Source: Halichoerus grypus (lineage: Eukaryota > Chordata > Mammalia > Carnivora > Phocidae). From it: 64,000 nt of DNA. The notes beneath the pieces were generated by a model. That model saw only the letters and a program-made list of their open reading frames with translations, searched no databases and was not told the origin of the DNA. Every line of letters begins with the position of its first letter. Position 1 is the first letter of the stretch. The position numbers were made by a program, and so were the translations under genes. The stretch spans positions 14,035,414 to 14,099,413 of the forward strand of contig NC_135724.1 of the NCBI RefSeq assembly GCF_964656455.1, read 5' to 3'. This document shows positions 10,958 through 22,910 of this stretch, piece by piece.

Positions 10958-12051
10958 AAATTCCACTGGTCTATCTTGGACTTTGCCTCTATTTTTACCC
11001 ATGTGTGATTTTGAGCAGTATGCATTGGTCATTTGGGAAACATTGTACCATAGACTTATTCAGACGCTCTTCAATATTGACACATTTTATTATAATCTCA
11101 AAAAATCACATGTTAAGATCTCAGAAATGTGTTTACATACTCAGAAGCTGTCAAACCCATGGTGGCAGATAATAAATTTTCCAAAATTCTCGCTCTCACT
11201 TAAAAGTTCCAATTTTATCATTGGCAATAAATGTCATCTACTTGTTTTTCCTTAAAGTGACAGGCTCATTTCACTCATTTTCATAAAAATATCTGCTAAA
11301 TACTCATTTCTGAATAACGAGAGCTTGTGTGTTAGTGTTGGTCAAGTAAAATCAGTATCTCATGAAAAAAGGAGCTAGTTCAATTCACAACTCAAGCTAT
11401 TTGAAATCCTTTTCCTGAAATAACCATTATACCTCAGGATACCTCAGCAAAAGGGATTGATATTAGTATTTTCCATTCTGTCACACAAAATATTAAAAAG
11501 ATATAAACTCAAGGGTCAAAATTTAGTAGAATTAATAATTTTATTGATTCATCAAGCTTATTTTTGAGTGAAACTGGCTCTTCTGAGTACATGGCAGTGA
11601 AGAATACATCATTATCAGTATATTTGGGGGTCACTGCCTAGATCAGGGCTAATGCATTGGCATTGTTGCCCATTATAGCTTCTGTACCAATAACATAAAT
11701 GTAAACACAGAGAAAAAGATGAAAAGTGTCTTAATATTATGAAAATAATTTCACCTCATGGACCCCTCTGAAAGTATCTCAAAGAATCTCCCAGGGTCCT
11801 CGAACCACAAATTTTGAGAACTGCTGGTAATTTAATACATTTATGCCTCATGCAAAATGGTTAATATACCTATCTGCCTGTAATGCCATATTATATCAAT
11901 GTGAGACTAATCTTTTTGGCTCATCTCCTTCCTTTTATTAGGATAGCATGCCCTGGGAGAATTTGAATTAAAATATATAAGTGACTTGATAAAAAGTTTC
12001 TCTATTATTAAAAAGGAAAAAAAGTTTTGAAGAAAAAATGACAATTCTTAC

Positions 12052-12123
12052 AGGAAGGTAAGGTGCCAATGCTCCACAGGATTCTGCCACAAGTAGTCGT
12101 CTTTCTGGGTATTTGTGGTTAAT
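12052..12123 (-). CDS. RELCH: RELCH exon, window exon 12 (HEAT region)
   Basis: 72 bp, 24 codons, phase 0; acceptor ACTCTAG, donor GTAAGA. Encodes INHKYPERRLLVAESCGALA then PYLP. ERRLLVAESCGALAPYLP matches the second helix of a canonical HEAT repeat (R..VAE..G.L...). Confidence 0.95.
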
Positions 12124-13104
12124 CTAGAGTAAAAAATAAACAAATTAAGCATAAACAACATAACCTCCTTTCCTCCAACAGAGAATTACTCCTCACAATA
12201 AATCCTGTTAAGAATGCAATACAGCATCTTTTTTTTTTTTCCACTTCTGGGAATCCCTGTGTGCCTATAACTGGATCAGGAATAAGGGAATCAGAGAGAG
12301 ACTAAAAAATGAGGCCACAGCGGTTATCTGTTAAAGAAAAAAGGATAAAGCAAAGATGAAAATGTGGCAAGGTGTCTAGAGATGGTAGGCTTACCTATAA
12401 CTAGGCTTTCCTTAGGATGTCAGAAGCACCTTTCTCCAGCCCTAGCAACATTAGTTTATTTTTAAATTTGAAAAACTCAGCTTCTGGATATTATAGATAC
12501 GGCTTATAATATGTGCCAGGAGTGACTCATCAGTTCTCTTTTTTAACTAAGGGATTAGGAAGTAAGTTAATCAATGATTTAACTAGAGCCAAAATATGAT
12601 TTTGTTTTTAAAGTAAGCAGACTTCAATCCATTCCTGTTTGTATATGCAAGATGTTGGGGTTTTGCTGTTATGATGACTACACTGAACCATAACAACAAA
12701 ATAAAAAAAAAAATGACACATACTGGGTTTTGTTCCCATATGTCTTCTTCATAGAATATAAATCTTTCCTTGACTGGAAAAGAAGTATATCTGTTCTCAT
12801 ATTCCCATATGAAAAGGTGCCATAATTCATTAAAGTATTGGATGCCTAAAATTAAGAAAAGAAATTACATAGCAATCTACTGGGCAACAAATGGGAGGTA
12901 GTCGGTTAGATAGATCCCCAATATCCATGTTTATTCAGGTAATAGAAGAGGTGGTGGTAATGATGGTTATTATGAATATCTGTAAACTAAATTTTCCAGA
13001 AATAGTAACCTCAGAGCAGAATGGTTTGAATGTCAAAGTATGTTATATGTAAACTTTCATTTTGCTTTTTATAGTCTAGCTCAATGAGTCTTAAAATTAA
13101 ATGT

Positions 13105-13858
13105 ACATACAAAAATCAATTGTATCTCTCTATATTGCAAAAAATGCAAAATAAAATTAAGAAAATTCTATTTACAACAGTATCAAAAAGAATAAAATAT
13201 TTAGGAATAAATTAAACAAAAAAAGTACAAAAATTGTGTTCTGAAAACAACAAAACATTGTTGAAAGAAAATTTAAAAGAACTAAATAGATGGAAAGACA
13301 TCCTAAATTCATGGGTAAGACGGCTCACTATTGTTAGGATGGTGAGATACTCTCCACACTGATCTACAGATACAATGCAGTCCTTATGAAAATTCCAGAT
13401 GGCTTATTTGCAGATTTTGATAAGTTCATCCTAAAATTCACATGGAAATTCAAGGGACCCGGAATAGCCAAAACAAACTTGAAGTAAGAGAACTAAGTTC
13501 AAACAGTTGGAGTTTCTTTTTGGGGTGATAAAACTGTTCTAAAACTGATTGTGGCAGGGGCACCTGGGTGGTGCATTTGGTTAAGCAGCTGCCTTCGGCT
13601 CAGGTCATGATCCCGGGGTCCTGGGATTGAGCCCCACATCGGGCTACCTGCTCCGCGGGAAGCCTGCTTCTCCTTCTGTCCTTCTCTTGCTTGTATTCTC
13701 TTTCTGTTGCACTCTCTCTAATAAATAAATAAAATCTTAAAAAAAAAACTGATTGTAGTGAGGGCTGTACAATTCTGTGGATATACTAAAAAACACTAAA
13801 TTGTATACTTTAAATGGGTGTATTATATCTGAATATCTCAATAGAGCTTAATAAAAAA
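13105..13858 (+). mobile_element. Old L1 3' end (ORF2 remnant plus 3' UTR)
   Basis: Sense-strand L1 ORF2 text, for example 'atggaaagacatcctaaatt', 'ctgatctacagatac' and 'gggacccggaatagcc', then the 3' UTR 'ttttggggtgataaaa' and 'aattgtatactttaaa'. Five-prime truncated, with many stops. A SINE interrupts the 3' UTR. Confidence 0.85.
13553..13744 (+). repeat. CAN-type SINE nested in the L1
   Basis: Forward copy with 12-bp target duplication aaaactgattgt at 13541-13552 and 13745-13756, so younger than the host L1. Confidence 0.93.
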
Positions 13859-14499
13859 AAGGAAATGGAAAAAACTGTTTAGAAATTATAAATACCTATG
13901 AATAACTGTACAGAACTGTAAATTTAAAATTGTATATGCTGTTTCCAAATTTGACTTTCAATGATTAGAGCCTCACCCTAAATTAGTATGCATTATAATC
14001 CAGGTGACCTAAGGGACTGTCAGAGATAAGAGGACCATATATAATGTTCAGTTTACATATTTAATCTAGATATAACACCACTAAATTTTAAAGAAAAAAA
14101 TGAATACTCAAATTAGGAATAGAATTCTAAAGGACCATATGCTTTAATGATATTCCAGAGACCAGTATTAAGAATAAGTGACTATGCTATTATAAATAAG
14201 GCCATGAAACCTGTCTTTATAAATAAGAAATCCATCTTTTTTTTTAAGATGGATAAGTATGCCACTTAATGATCTAAACATCAAGTCTAGAAAGTCAATG
14301 ACTGTGAGTTTTCCACAGGACTGGAATATTAAAATTCAATATAAAACCAAAAGTATTGTAAGTAAATGGGTGAGGTGGATTATAAATACAAAAACCTCCC
14401 ACATCAACAGTTTACACTTTATATTCTGTATATATTTGTAATATATACAAATACATAATACATATATTATTTCTATTACCCCCCCTCCCTTACACATAT

Positions 14500-14815
14500 G
14501 CAAACACACATGGCCTCCCTCTCCCTTGAACTTACCTCAGGGCTTTTGCATTTACAGTAACTCACTTCATTCAGATCCTTGCCTAAACATCCCTTGCTCA
14601 GATTCCTGCTCTGACCACCCCTTCTAAAATAGCATTCTCCATCACTCTCTAACCCTTATCCTGCTCTATTTTTCTTCATAATCTATAATAATACAAGACA
14701 TATCATTTATTTGTTCACTCTTATCTCCCCACTAAAAGGTTTTTGTCTTTTGTTCACCACTGTATGTATTTTGCCCATTACTGCATGTAATGACTACAGC
14801 GGTACCTGGCACTGA
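14500..14815 (+). repeat. L2 3' end
   Basis: Sense-strand L2 signature: 'cctcagggcttttgca', 'tctgaccaccccttct', 'ttatttgttcactctta', then 'tgttcaccactgtatg' and 'acctggcactg'. Confidence 0.8.
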
Positions 14816-15027
14816 AACCAGTGTTTCTTAACTATGTGTTGGAAGAGCGAAGAAAGCAAAGCATCCCAGAGCATTCTTAGTGCTGTGAAATCACCGTGCT
14901 GGACTACAGAAACAGCAGCATAATTTAGATCCCACATATTTCCTATTGGCATTTAAAACAGAAAATCTGAACACTCATAATAAATTAGAATATAATAGCT
15001 AGGGGAAAACCCAATACAGTTATTTAC

Positions 15028-15118
15028 CTGTTCCCAACACTGTGGTAAAAGTTCAGCCTCTACACGTGTTGGTCCAACATGACGTGCAAATGCCACACAA
15101 CCCGTCAGTATCATCTGC
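15028..15118 (-). CDS. RELCH: RELCH exon, window exon 11 (HEAT region)
   Basis: 91 bp; acceptor TTTTTCAG, donor GTAAAT. Completes the split Arg and encodes QMILTGCVAFARHVGPTRVE then AELLPQCWEQ. The GPTRVEAELLPQCWE pattern is a HEAT helix pair in the PP2A-A/importin style. Confidence 0.95.
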
Positions 15119-15587
15119 CTGAAAAATAACATAAATTAATAAACACTTGTAGTTGCATTAGAAAGCACAACTTTCAAAGGGTTAAAAAGAGCCAGCTCTG
15201 TAATTCACACAACATACAACATTTTTGTACAATCAAATTAGACTTTTCCAACAATGGACTAGGCTGCCACCAAGAGAACGAGTTAGTTAAGACTCCTTCC
15301 CCCAGCAGTGGCAACACCATTTGTGAGACTTTGTGAAGGGATTCTCTACTGGTGTGAAGCTTAATCACATAACATAATTCAGGAGGTTAACCTCATAACC
15401 TCCTAAATTAACTTCCCATACATGCATTCTGAGATAATATGTCTAATGCTTCAGCTTCTACTGAATTTCAGTTTCTAGACACTAAAACAGCCAGTGATTA
15501 TTCCCCCAATGTTTCTATAATTTAAAACTATGGTATCACATTAGTAAAATGGTATTTCTTAAATCAGCATTTTATACACGAGATAAA

Positions 15588-16146
15588 TGTGGTAGGCAGC
15601 TTCTGACATGGCTCACAGTGTCGTCTATCTCCTGATATTCATGCTCTTGTGTCATTCCATATCCTTGAGTGTAGACTATACCTAATGATTTGCTTCCAAT
15701 GAACAGAATGGCCAAAGTGATGGGATGTCACTTCTGAGATTAGGTTACAGAAGTCTGTGATGTCCATCTTTGGGACCCTCTCTATTGCCTTCTCAGCTGG
15801 CATGCTTTGATGAAGTATATGGCCATGCTGGTGAGGCCCATGTGGCAAGGAACTTAAGGAAACTCTGGCCAAAAGCCGGTAAGAAACTGAGGCCCTCAGT
15901 TCACGAACCCATGAGAAACTGAATCTGCCAATGATCAACTATATGAGTAAGCTCAGAAGCAAATCCTTTCAAATTGAGCCTTAACAGGACCACAGCCTCA
16001 GCCAACACCTTGATTACAGCCTTGTAAGAGGCCCTGAAGCAGAGGACCCAGATCAAGTGACTCACATAAACTGTAATATAAAAATAAGTGTTATTTTAAA
16101 CCACTTTCTTTTGGGGTAATTTGTTACAGAACAGTATATAAATAAT
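15588..16146 (+). repeat. MLT1-type solo LTR, older subfamily
   Basis: Begins tgtggtaggcagc, passes 'tgatgggatgtcacttc', 'ttgccttctcagctggcatg' and 'acaccttgattacagcct', and ends 'ttttggggtaatttgttaca'. This order fits an MLT1E/F-like LTR of about 560 bp. Confidence 0.8.
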
Positions 16147-17138
16147 ATAATAACTTCACTTGAATTGACAGATTTGAAACTTAAGAAAGTATAAAACTTT
16201 AAATATGATTTTGCACTCTTCAGAATGAAGTTCCATTTTAAATGACTTTAAAATGCAGAATTATAAATTTTTCCTCTTTTATCTAGTTCAAAACAGTAAA
16301 ACCTGATGGGTAGTAGCCAGCTTCTAGGAAGAACGAATTAGAATGTTTAATTCATATTAATAATAAAAACAGCACTTTAAGCCCAGGCACTGCTCATTGC
16401 TACTTCAAGTCAACTTAACTTAAACTGCAAAATGACCTTAAATTTCTAAATAACTGTTCTCTCAAGTAGAGGAGAATAATGACAGACAAAGAATATCTGG
16501 ACAACAATGAGGAAAATGTTGAGCCAGTCTATCTTCATTGTATACTGCAGCTTATTCTCACCACAACCTTGTATTTTTAATCTATCTGATTCCCCTTAAT
16601 ATGTATATTATTGTCTTCTATGCCTACTTCTCAACTTTCCCTTTGCTTTTCTATTTCCTTCTACTTTGGGAAGGCAACTAAAGTGAATAAAAGAAAATGG
16701 GAAAAGAAATTCCAAGATTTACAGACAGCATGTTAGCTGCCTGTTCCCCAATGAAAACTTCCTAATATCTGAACATTGTTTTTTCCCCACTAGTATCTTA
16801 AAATAATGAGAAGGCATATACATTGGTTCCACAAATGTTGGTAATAAATGAACTTAGGTGAAATGTAGGCATTTCAAGCACTTGCAAGAAGTATACACTT
16901 GTATGAAATCTTCATGTGAAATAACTTTAAATCACGAGCCAGCATCTACATACTAAAGATGTACAAACTTGTTGAAAAAATGTTAGGCCCCTCAAGGCAA
17001 ACTTCTTAGCCAGCAGAGTTAATTTTAAAAAGTCTGACAGTTTTGAAATACAGGTTGAAAACAGAAAAGGTAAGATGGCCGACAGATTATTAACAGCATT
17101 GGAAACAGGCTCCTGTTACGGTAAAAATTAATGTTCCC

Positions 17139-17345
17139 CTGGGGTGCCTGGGTGGCTTAGGCGGTAAAGCGTCCAACTATTGACTTCCGCTCAGGTCATT
17201 ATCTCAGGGTGGTAAGATCGAGCCCTGTGCTGGGCTCCATGCTCAGCAGGGAGTCTGCTTGAGATTCTCTCTCCCTCTGCCTCCACCCCTCCCCCCACTC
17301 ACACACTCTCTCTCTCTTTCTAAAATAAATAAATAAATCTTTAAA
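17139..17345 (+). repeat. CAN-type SINE, older subfamily
   Basis: Forward copy with the older middle 'gggagtctgcttgagattct'. Imperfect 16-bp target duplication aaaaattaatgttccc at 17123-17138 and aaaaattaacattccc at 17346-17361, which indicates age. Confidence 0.9.
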
Positions 17346-17743
17346 AAAAATTAACATTCCCACTTGTAGAAAAATCACAGGACACGGGTTGTTTGACTAG
17401 TATTTGATGCAGGTAGAAATATGGTGTCAATTATGGTTCTTAGCAAAGAACAGGCAAAAAAGCACTAATACTAAGTATAAAATTAAATTTTTCTTAGGAT
17501 ACAATCAAAGAAGTCTGAGATTTATTAAGTAAGGAAGAGTAACAACTAATTATATGACAAATATATTACGCTAACTTAAACATTTTGCTTTCTTACTTTG
17601 TTATTCACAAAACACACAGTGAGTCAACTGATTAGTATATTTTAAAAAATACTTGTATATCTGAAAGGTGAAAAATTTAAATGTGAACGTGAGTGCTGAA
17701 TTGCTGACAGATCTCAACCTGAAGTAATAATAGGTACTTTTGG

Positions 17744-17757
17744 CCACCAGGTGGCAG
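17744..17757 (+). promoter_or_regulatory. CTCF core motif
   Basis: CCACCAGGTGGCAG matches every position of the CTCF core consensus CCASYAGRKGGCRS. It lies outside any repeat I recognise, 1.5 kb from an exon. Binding in cells is inference. Confidence 0.65.
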
Positions 17758-17882
17758 CTTTTAGCTTTACATGTGGAGTCTACGAAACAGGTTAGAGATC
17801 TAGGTTTTTGCCTTGTAAATTTAAAAATAACAATGTAATAAATGTTATTTAATTATTAACTTATGAAGACAGGGAATAGTAT

Positions 17883-18083
17883 TTTTTATCTTATTTTAAA
17901 TTCAATTAATTAACATTTAGTGTATCATTAGTTTCAGATGTACTTCAGTTATTCATCAGTTGCATATTAAACCCAGTGCTCATTACATCACGTGCCCTTA
18001 ATGCCCATCACCCAGTTACCCCATCCCTCCACCCCCCCCACTTCCAGTAACCCTCAGTTTGTTTCCTAGAGTTAATAGTCTGG
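17883..18083 (-). mobile_element. Carnivore L1 3'-end fragment
   Basis: Reverse of the carnivore L1 terminal region: 'ttcaattaattaacattta', 'cccagtgctcattacatca', 'catcacccagttacccc', 'aaccctcagtttgtttcct'. Its complement resembles the 3' ends at 50.3 and 54.3 kb. About 200 bp, truncated. Confidence 0.8.
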
Positions 18084-19266
18084 GAATAGTATTTTTCAAC
18101 GCGAAAATAAAATATTAATTTTTCTACACAGCACCATCAAATTGTTCTAGAAAATTTTCAGTTTGCAGTAAATAGTGATTTAATTTGCCTTCTATTTGAC
18201 TAGCATGTGAGGACTGCTGGTGTAGATTCATCCTGACTGGATCCTGAAAGGACATGTTTCTCTGCTTGCCCAGGTATATTTTGGTAAGAAGGGGAAAGAG
18301 ATACATACTCATAAGGTTTTAAAGTCTATATGACTATTTTTATTCCCAGAGTTGAGAGATACTTTGTATTTAAAATTTTGAGTTTTACTTGTTCGATGGT
18401 TCAATCTTACGATTTTCCAACATTTTCAGATGAGGTAAAAATTTTGACAATCAGTGAAACAAGTATTGAATATATAAAGTTACCTAATCATAAAGTACAA
18501 TACTACTGTTTTGCAAAAGTATAAGCAAAATTTTTTTCATTAAAATAGAAAAGTACAACATAGAAAAACATTTCAACTGCCCAATTTTACCCATCCAGTG
18601 CTTAGTTTACCTACTGACCCACAAGGATGTTTTGTTCATGTTCACAGTTGCACAGCTTCACTTAAAAGTCTCACCTTTATTTAAAGGTTTTATCTCTCAG
18701 GTAGGCGTCATTGTTGCCTGTCAAAACCTATTCCCCATTCTTCTGGAAAGTCATCCTGATGTGTGTCCCTTCACTACCCTCAGATATAACTCATTTCTCC
18801 ACTCAGGTATCAATAGTTGTGAGTACTGAAGTCATAACCAACAAAAACAAAATACTATATCCCTCTAGCCACATAGTAATTGGTTTACAAATAGCCCAGT
18901 GATACAGAAATTCATATATTAAATATTTTACTTTTGTAGAACCTGTTAAGAAGCCATTCATCTTTGGGGAAAAGGGGGGAATATTCTTAGAAATCAAAGG
19001 TGAAAGATTAAAGGCAAAGAAATATTTGAATTAGAAGTCTAAAGGTAACTAATACAAAAGTGTACAAATCCAGCATAAGTAATTGGAATAACAAGAATGG
19101 AAACAATGTAGAGCTTTGTGAATGGGGCCAGTGTTTCCTCTGCTTATTAAAATAAATACTGGGACAGAAAGAAGGCATTTAGCTTAAAATGCTAATCGTG
19201 ATGCCAAATTAATAAAATTAATAAATTAACATTATATTTATTTCCCAAAGAAGTAGTCATACCTAC

Positions 19267-19379
19267 CTTTGCTCATCATCTGGCCTCTTGATCAAATTGA
19301 AAAGTATATGGAGAAGCTGATCTCTTTCTTTAGGCTCAGGATGCAGGCATGCTGTACACAATATGAGGGGGATCAACTC
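19267..19379 (-). CDS. RELCH: RELCH exon, window exon 10 (HEAT region)
   Basis: 113 bp; acceptor TTCTTTAG, donor GTAGGT. Encodes ELIPLILCTACLHPEPKERD then QLLHILFNLIKRPDDEQ and a split Arg. Hydrophobic helices joined by a PEPKERD loop are typical of a HEAT repeat. Confidence 0.95.
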
Positions 19380-20357
19380 CTAAAGAAATATGAAGGTGGA
19401 AAAATTCAAAGTAAAAATGCGTTGAAGAATATTCATTTTTTCCCCCAGAGTATTCTTAAATGAACATTTAAAATGAAATAAACCTCAACATACAAAAGAG
19501 CAAATTCTAATTTTGTAAAATAAGTAATTCAAGAGAAAACACTGAAACATATATTTAGGTGTTGGTTGTAGAGAAGGTGTGAATCACAATGTAATAAGGT
19601 TATTAAAGTTGCAACTAACCTTATTTCCTTATCCAGTCCTTTCTAATGGTCTACTAGTTTTTGCACTAAGTAACATTCTATCTTACTTTAAGCTGATAGA
19701 GTAATTTTAATTTTGAAAGTGTTTAAAAAAAAAACTTGCAGAAGCTAACTATATTTTAAAATTTAGAAAGCTAACAGAAAATCAAGACAATTCATCCCAC
19801 TTCCACAAGTACAATATCATCTGTCTTAATTAAGATTACCTGTAATTAATAATTTTGTACCCTTCCCACCTAACCCCATGACTAATTAAAAAGAAGACCA
19901 TTTCCACAGGTGTTGAATGCTCTCAGCACTGCTACAGAGTATTAGTAGAAATGTTTATATTCAAATGGAAATTTTTAACAATTGTACATTCAACATGCAG
20001 AGGTAAATTCAGTATTTTGTAGGAAAGTAATAACAGAAGTTTATTTCTCTCTTCCAAAGAACTATGTAAACCAAAGTTGTTTCACATTTTAAATAAACTA
20101 AAACAAAATTCTAAAATATATTCAAAAGATATTGTTTTTCATTTTAGAATAAATTTTCAAATCTAATGAGAATAAAAGTCCAAAAGCATTATTTTTGGAG
20201 GAAAACTTTCTAAATTGTAAAAATAATATTTTACAGTTATTTTAAAGAAATCAGTATGATGTTATAAGAACAGAATGATTACTCCCACCATTTCTTTTTC
20301 CCATCTATCTTCCTACCCAGCAAAAAGTGCTAGTAGATTTAAAACAGAAACTGATCA

Positions 20358-20519
20358 GGGCACCTGTGTGACTCAGTGGGTTAAGTGTCTGCCTTTGGCT
20401 CAGGTCATGATGCCAGGGTCCTGGAATGGAGCTGGCTTCTCCCTCTCCCTCTGCCCCCCCACCCCACTCGTGCTCTCTCTCAAGTAAATAAATAAAATCT
20501 TAAAAAAAAAAAATAAAAA
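20358..20519 (+). repeat. CAN-type SINE, internally shortened
   Basis: Forward copy lacking about 30 bp between 'tggaatggagct' and 'ggcttctccctct'. Imperfect flanking duplication gaaactgatca against gaaccgatca. Confidence 0.85.
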
Positions 20520-22284
20520 AGGAACCGATCACTATGAATAATGCATGATATCCTGAAGAAAAGTCTACACTGTAGAAGTATCTTCCCATTCTGAAGATGC
20601 TCCCTTAGAAAAGGATGATACAATTTTTAGCAGAGTTGAGACTACAGCTTAGAGGAATGACTACAAGTCCCTTTCCATTATTTCTAAAGTCTTCATATAT
20701 TATTTTAAAATTATAATTACCTGGTATAAATCTTAAATTGAAGGCACAAAGATACAGATAAGAGGTAAGAATAAACCTGAGAAGTAAAATTAAATTTAAA
20801 ACATTTATTCTGTCATCTTTGTATTTGGGCACCTCTGTAGGTTTTACATTAGTGAGCAAATGAAAAGCAAAAGTAATAAAAAGTAATTAGGGAAAATAAT
20901 TTTGTACTGGGAATGGAAGACAAAATATAGATCCTATATTGTTAAGTAATGTTTTTACCAGAGATTCAATATGATGCTTGATGGATTAGTCTTAACTTTT
21001 ATGAGAAAAATAAACAACCTTTTATGAGATACTAGAGTAGGAGATCGTTAATAACAGGGATTATCCTAATCCTTAGAGGATTCCATTTAGACTACTAAGA
21101 GCCAATGATACTCATGAGAGGACTGAGACATTCCGTCAGCATATCCCACTGAGAAGAGAACCTTAAAGATGAAAAAGCAGTTATTCTAGAAGGCACTAAC
21201 AAAGGGAGAAAAAATTTTAATGCATGAAAATCAAGAAAGACTCTAAATATTTTATTCGTATTTTCCCCTCATGTCAGATCCTTTTTTCCTGAGTTTTCTT
21301 GCTTCCTACTCAACCTTCCTCCTTTTTCCATTGTCTCTACATACGTACTCTTCCATTCTCTTCCTATTATATTACTCTTTAAAGTTTTGCAATGTAGATA
21401 TTTGCTATAATCGCAAATACATACATACACACTCTGTTGAAAATATAATTATTTAGCTTCTTTATCTCAAAAACAAGCATAGCAAAATAATTGTGTTACT
21501 ATTTATTCTTTGTGCCTTTCATTTTCTTTTTTTTTAAATCATGAGGCTTAGTGATTCTTAATCAAAGAGGAAGTTTATGTCCTACATTAATATAAAGAAT
21601 CTTTTAACTGAAATATGGCTGTAGACGTGCCAAACTGAAAACCTAATGAAAATCACAAACTTCTCTGATTTTTAGTTTCTTCAAGTAAAACATAAAAAGA
21701 ATTAATATCAGGGCAGAAATGGGAGCTACTTCATGCACAGTCTGCAATTTCCTTCTCTATTGCTAATGTAGAATTATTATTTTCCTTCTGAGATCAAAGT
21801 TGGCCTCACAAAGCCTTAGCACTTACCAAAGCACTTCTCAACAGAGCAGCTATTACCAACCAATCCAAATTGACACATGGGAGGAAAACCTGTCACTTCT
21901 TGTACCCTGAGACTCGAAAATTCTATGAACTTAGGACTTTGGAGGAAAATATATTTCACTTTTCTGAATCACAGTAATAAATTATATTGCCATTTGCTTT
22001 TATTTCTTGCTGGCAAAATTAACAACATATGGGAAGTCACTGCCAATCATTTCTGGATGATATTCCATGCCAAGGAGAACTGAGTACATCTTGGCACATT
22101 AATGGCTCAAACAGTTATAACTCAGTATATAAAGTAGGTCAGTCTCTTCCTCTTACAGAAATACAGAGCTGAGAAGAGGCCCAGTAAGTAATGGCAGAAA
22201 AAAGTGGAAAGAGTAGTTTGTTTCTCATAGAATCATCAAGGATTTTAATTGCTAAGTTATGACTGGCTCCAAATATCTTATTTG

Positions 22285-22339
22285 TTCACAAGTTCTATTT
22301 GTACAAATTCATTCATTTATTCACAAGTTCTATTTGTAC
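22285..22339 (+). repeat. Two-copy tandem repeat, 35-bp period
   Basis: ttcacaagttctatttgtac occurs at 22285-22304 and 22320-22339, with a short spacer between. No mobile element is implied. Confidence 0.85.
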
Positions 22340-22726
22340 CACCTTTGAAATAAAGAATTCTGTACACATGTATCTGCTGTTGTATATTCTCATTTATTTA
22401 CTGTGAATTCATCTTTTTCAAGCCTCTGAAGTACTAATACATCCACATCAGAATTTATTAAGTCTGCATTTACCATTTTCACACTATTCATAAATTTATA
22501 GATTTGAATCAATATTCTCCCTTTGGTATCATCTCTCCAATGAAGAAGTCTAGTGTTTTAAAAACTTTCCTTATAATTCTTGAATGAAACATTTAAAAGG
22601 TGGTAGCTAAATTTCCTTCAGAAGGCAAGGTGATAGTGGTCTTTAAATGATTACATATAAAAAATGTATTGAGAAGAGGAGAGCAATGTTAGACATCATA
22701 TCTAAAGCTTAAGAATTTTTCACATG

Positions 22727-22910
22727 GGGTGTCTGGGTGGCTCAGTCGGTTAAGCATCTGCCTTTGGCTCAGGTCATGATCCTGGGGTCCTGGGACTGAA
22801 GCCCGGCATCGGGCTCCCTTCTCAGTGGGGAGCCCACTTCTCCCTTTCCCCGATGCCTGCTTGTGCTCTCTCTCTAGCTCTCAAATAATAAATAATCTTT
22901 AAAAAAAATA
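22727..22910 (+). repeat. CAN-type SINE, young subfamily
   Basis: Forward copy with perfect 16-bp target duplication aagaatttttcacatg at 22711-22726 and 22911-22926. Confidence 0.95.

Larger units (their letters stand above)
10008..11826 (-). mobile_element. hAT-type DNA transposon relic with decayed transposase
   Basis: Ends resemble each other as inverted repeats: CAGGGGTCCTCAT at the left and, read in reverse, CAGCAGTTCTCAAAA at the right, as in hAT-Charlie elements. Minus-strand translation of 11200-11560 gives broken pieces such as KLDESIKL and KEKQVDD, interrupted by stops, which resemble the C-terminal part of hAT transposases. Two SINEs split it. Without them it is about 1.4 kb, so internally deleted or non-autonomous. 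The exact family is uncertain. Confidence 0.6.
8079..12051 (-). other. RELCH intron, window exons 12-13
   Basis: 4-kb intron holding a SINE, a pair of duplicated 92-94-bp blocks and a hAT relic with two more SINEs. 9207-9770 between the blocks is somewhat GC-richer and unclassified; 8579-9112 and 11827-12051 are plain AT-rich sequence. Confidence 0.85.
12124..15027 (-). other. RELCH intron, window exons 11-12
   Basis: 2.9-kb intron. It holds an L1 fragment with a SINE inside it and an L2 end. 12124-13104 and 13860-14480 are AT-rich; a short TA-rich tract sits at 14424-14470. Confidence 0.85.
15119..19266 (-). other. RELCH intron, window exons 10-11
   Basis: 4.1-kb intron with an MLT1 LTR, a SINE, a CTCF core motif and an L1 3' end. 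Unassigned: 15119-15587, 16147-17122 and 18084-19266, all AT-rich. Confidence 0.85.
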
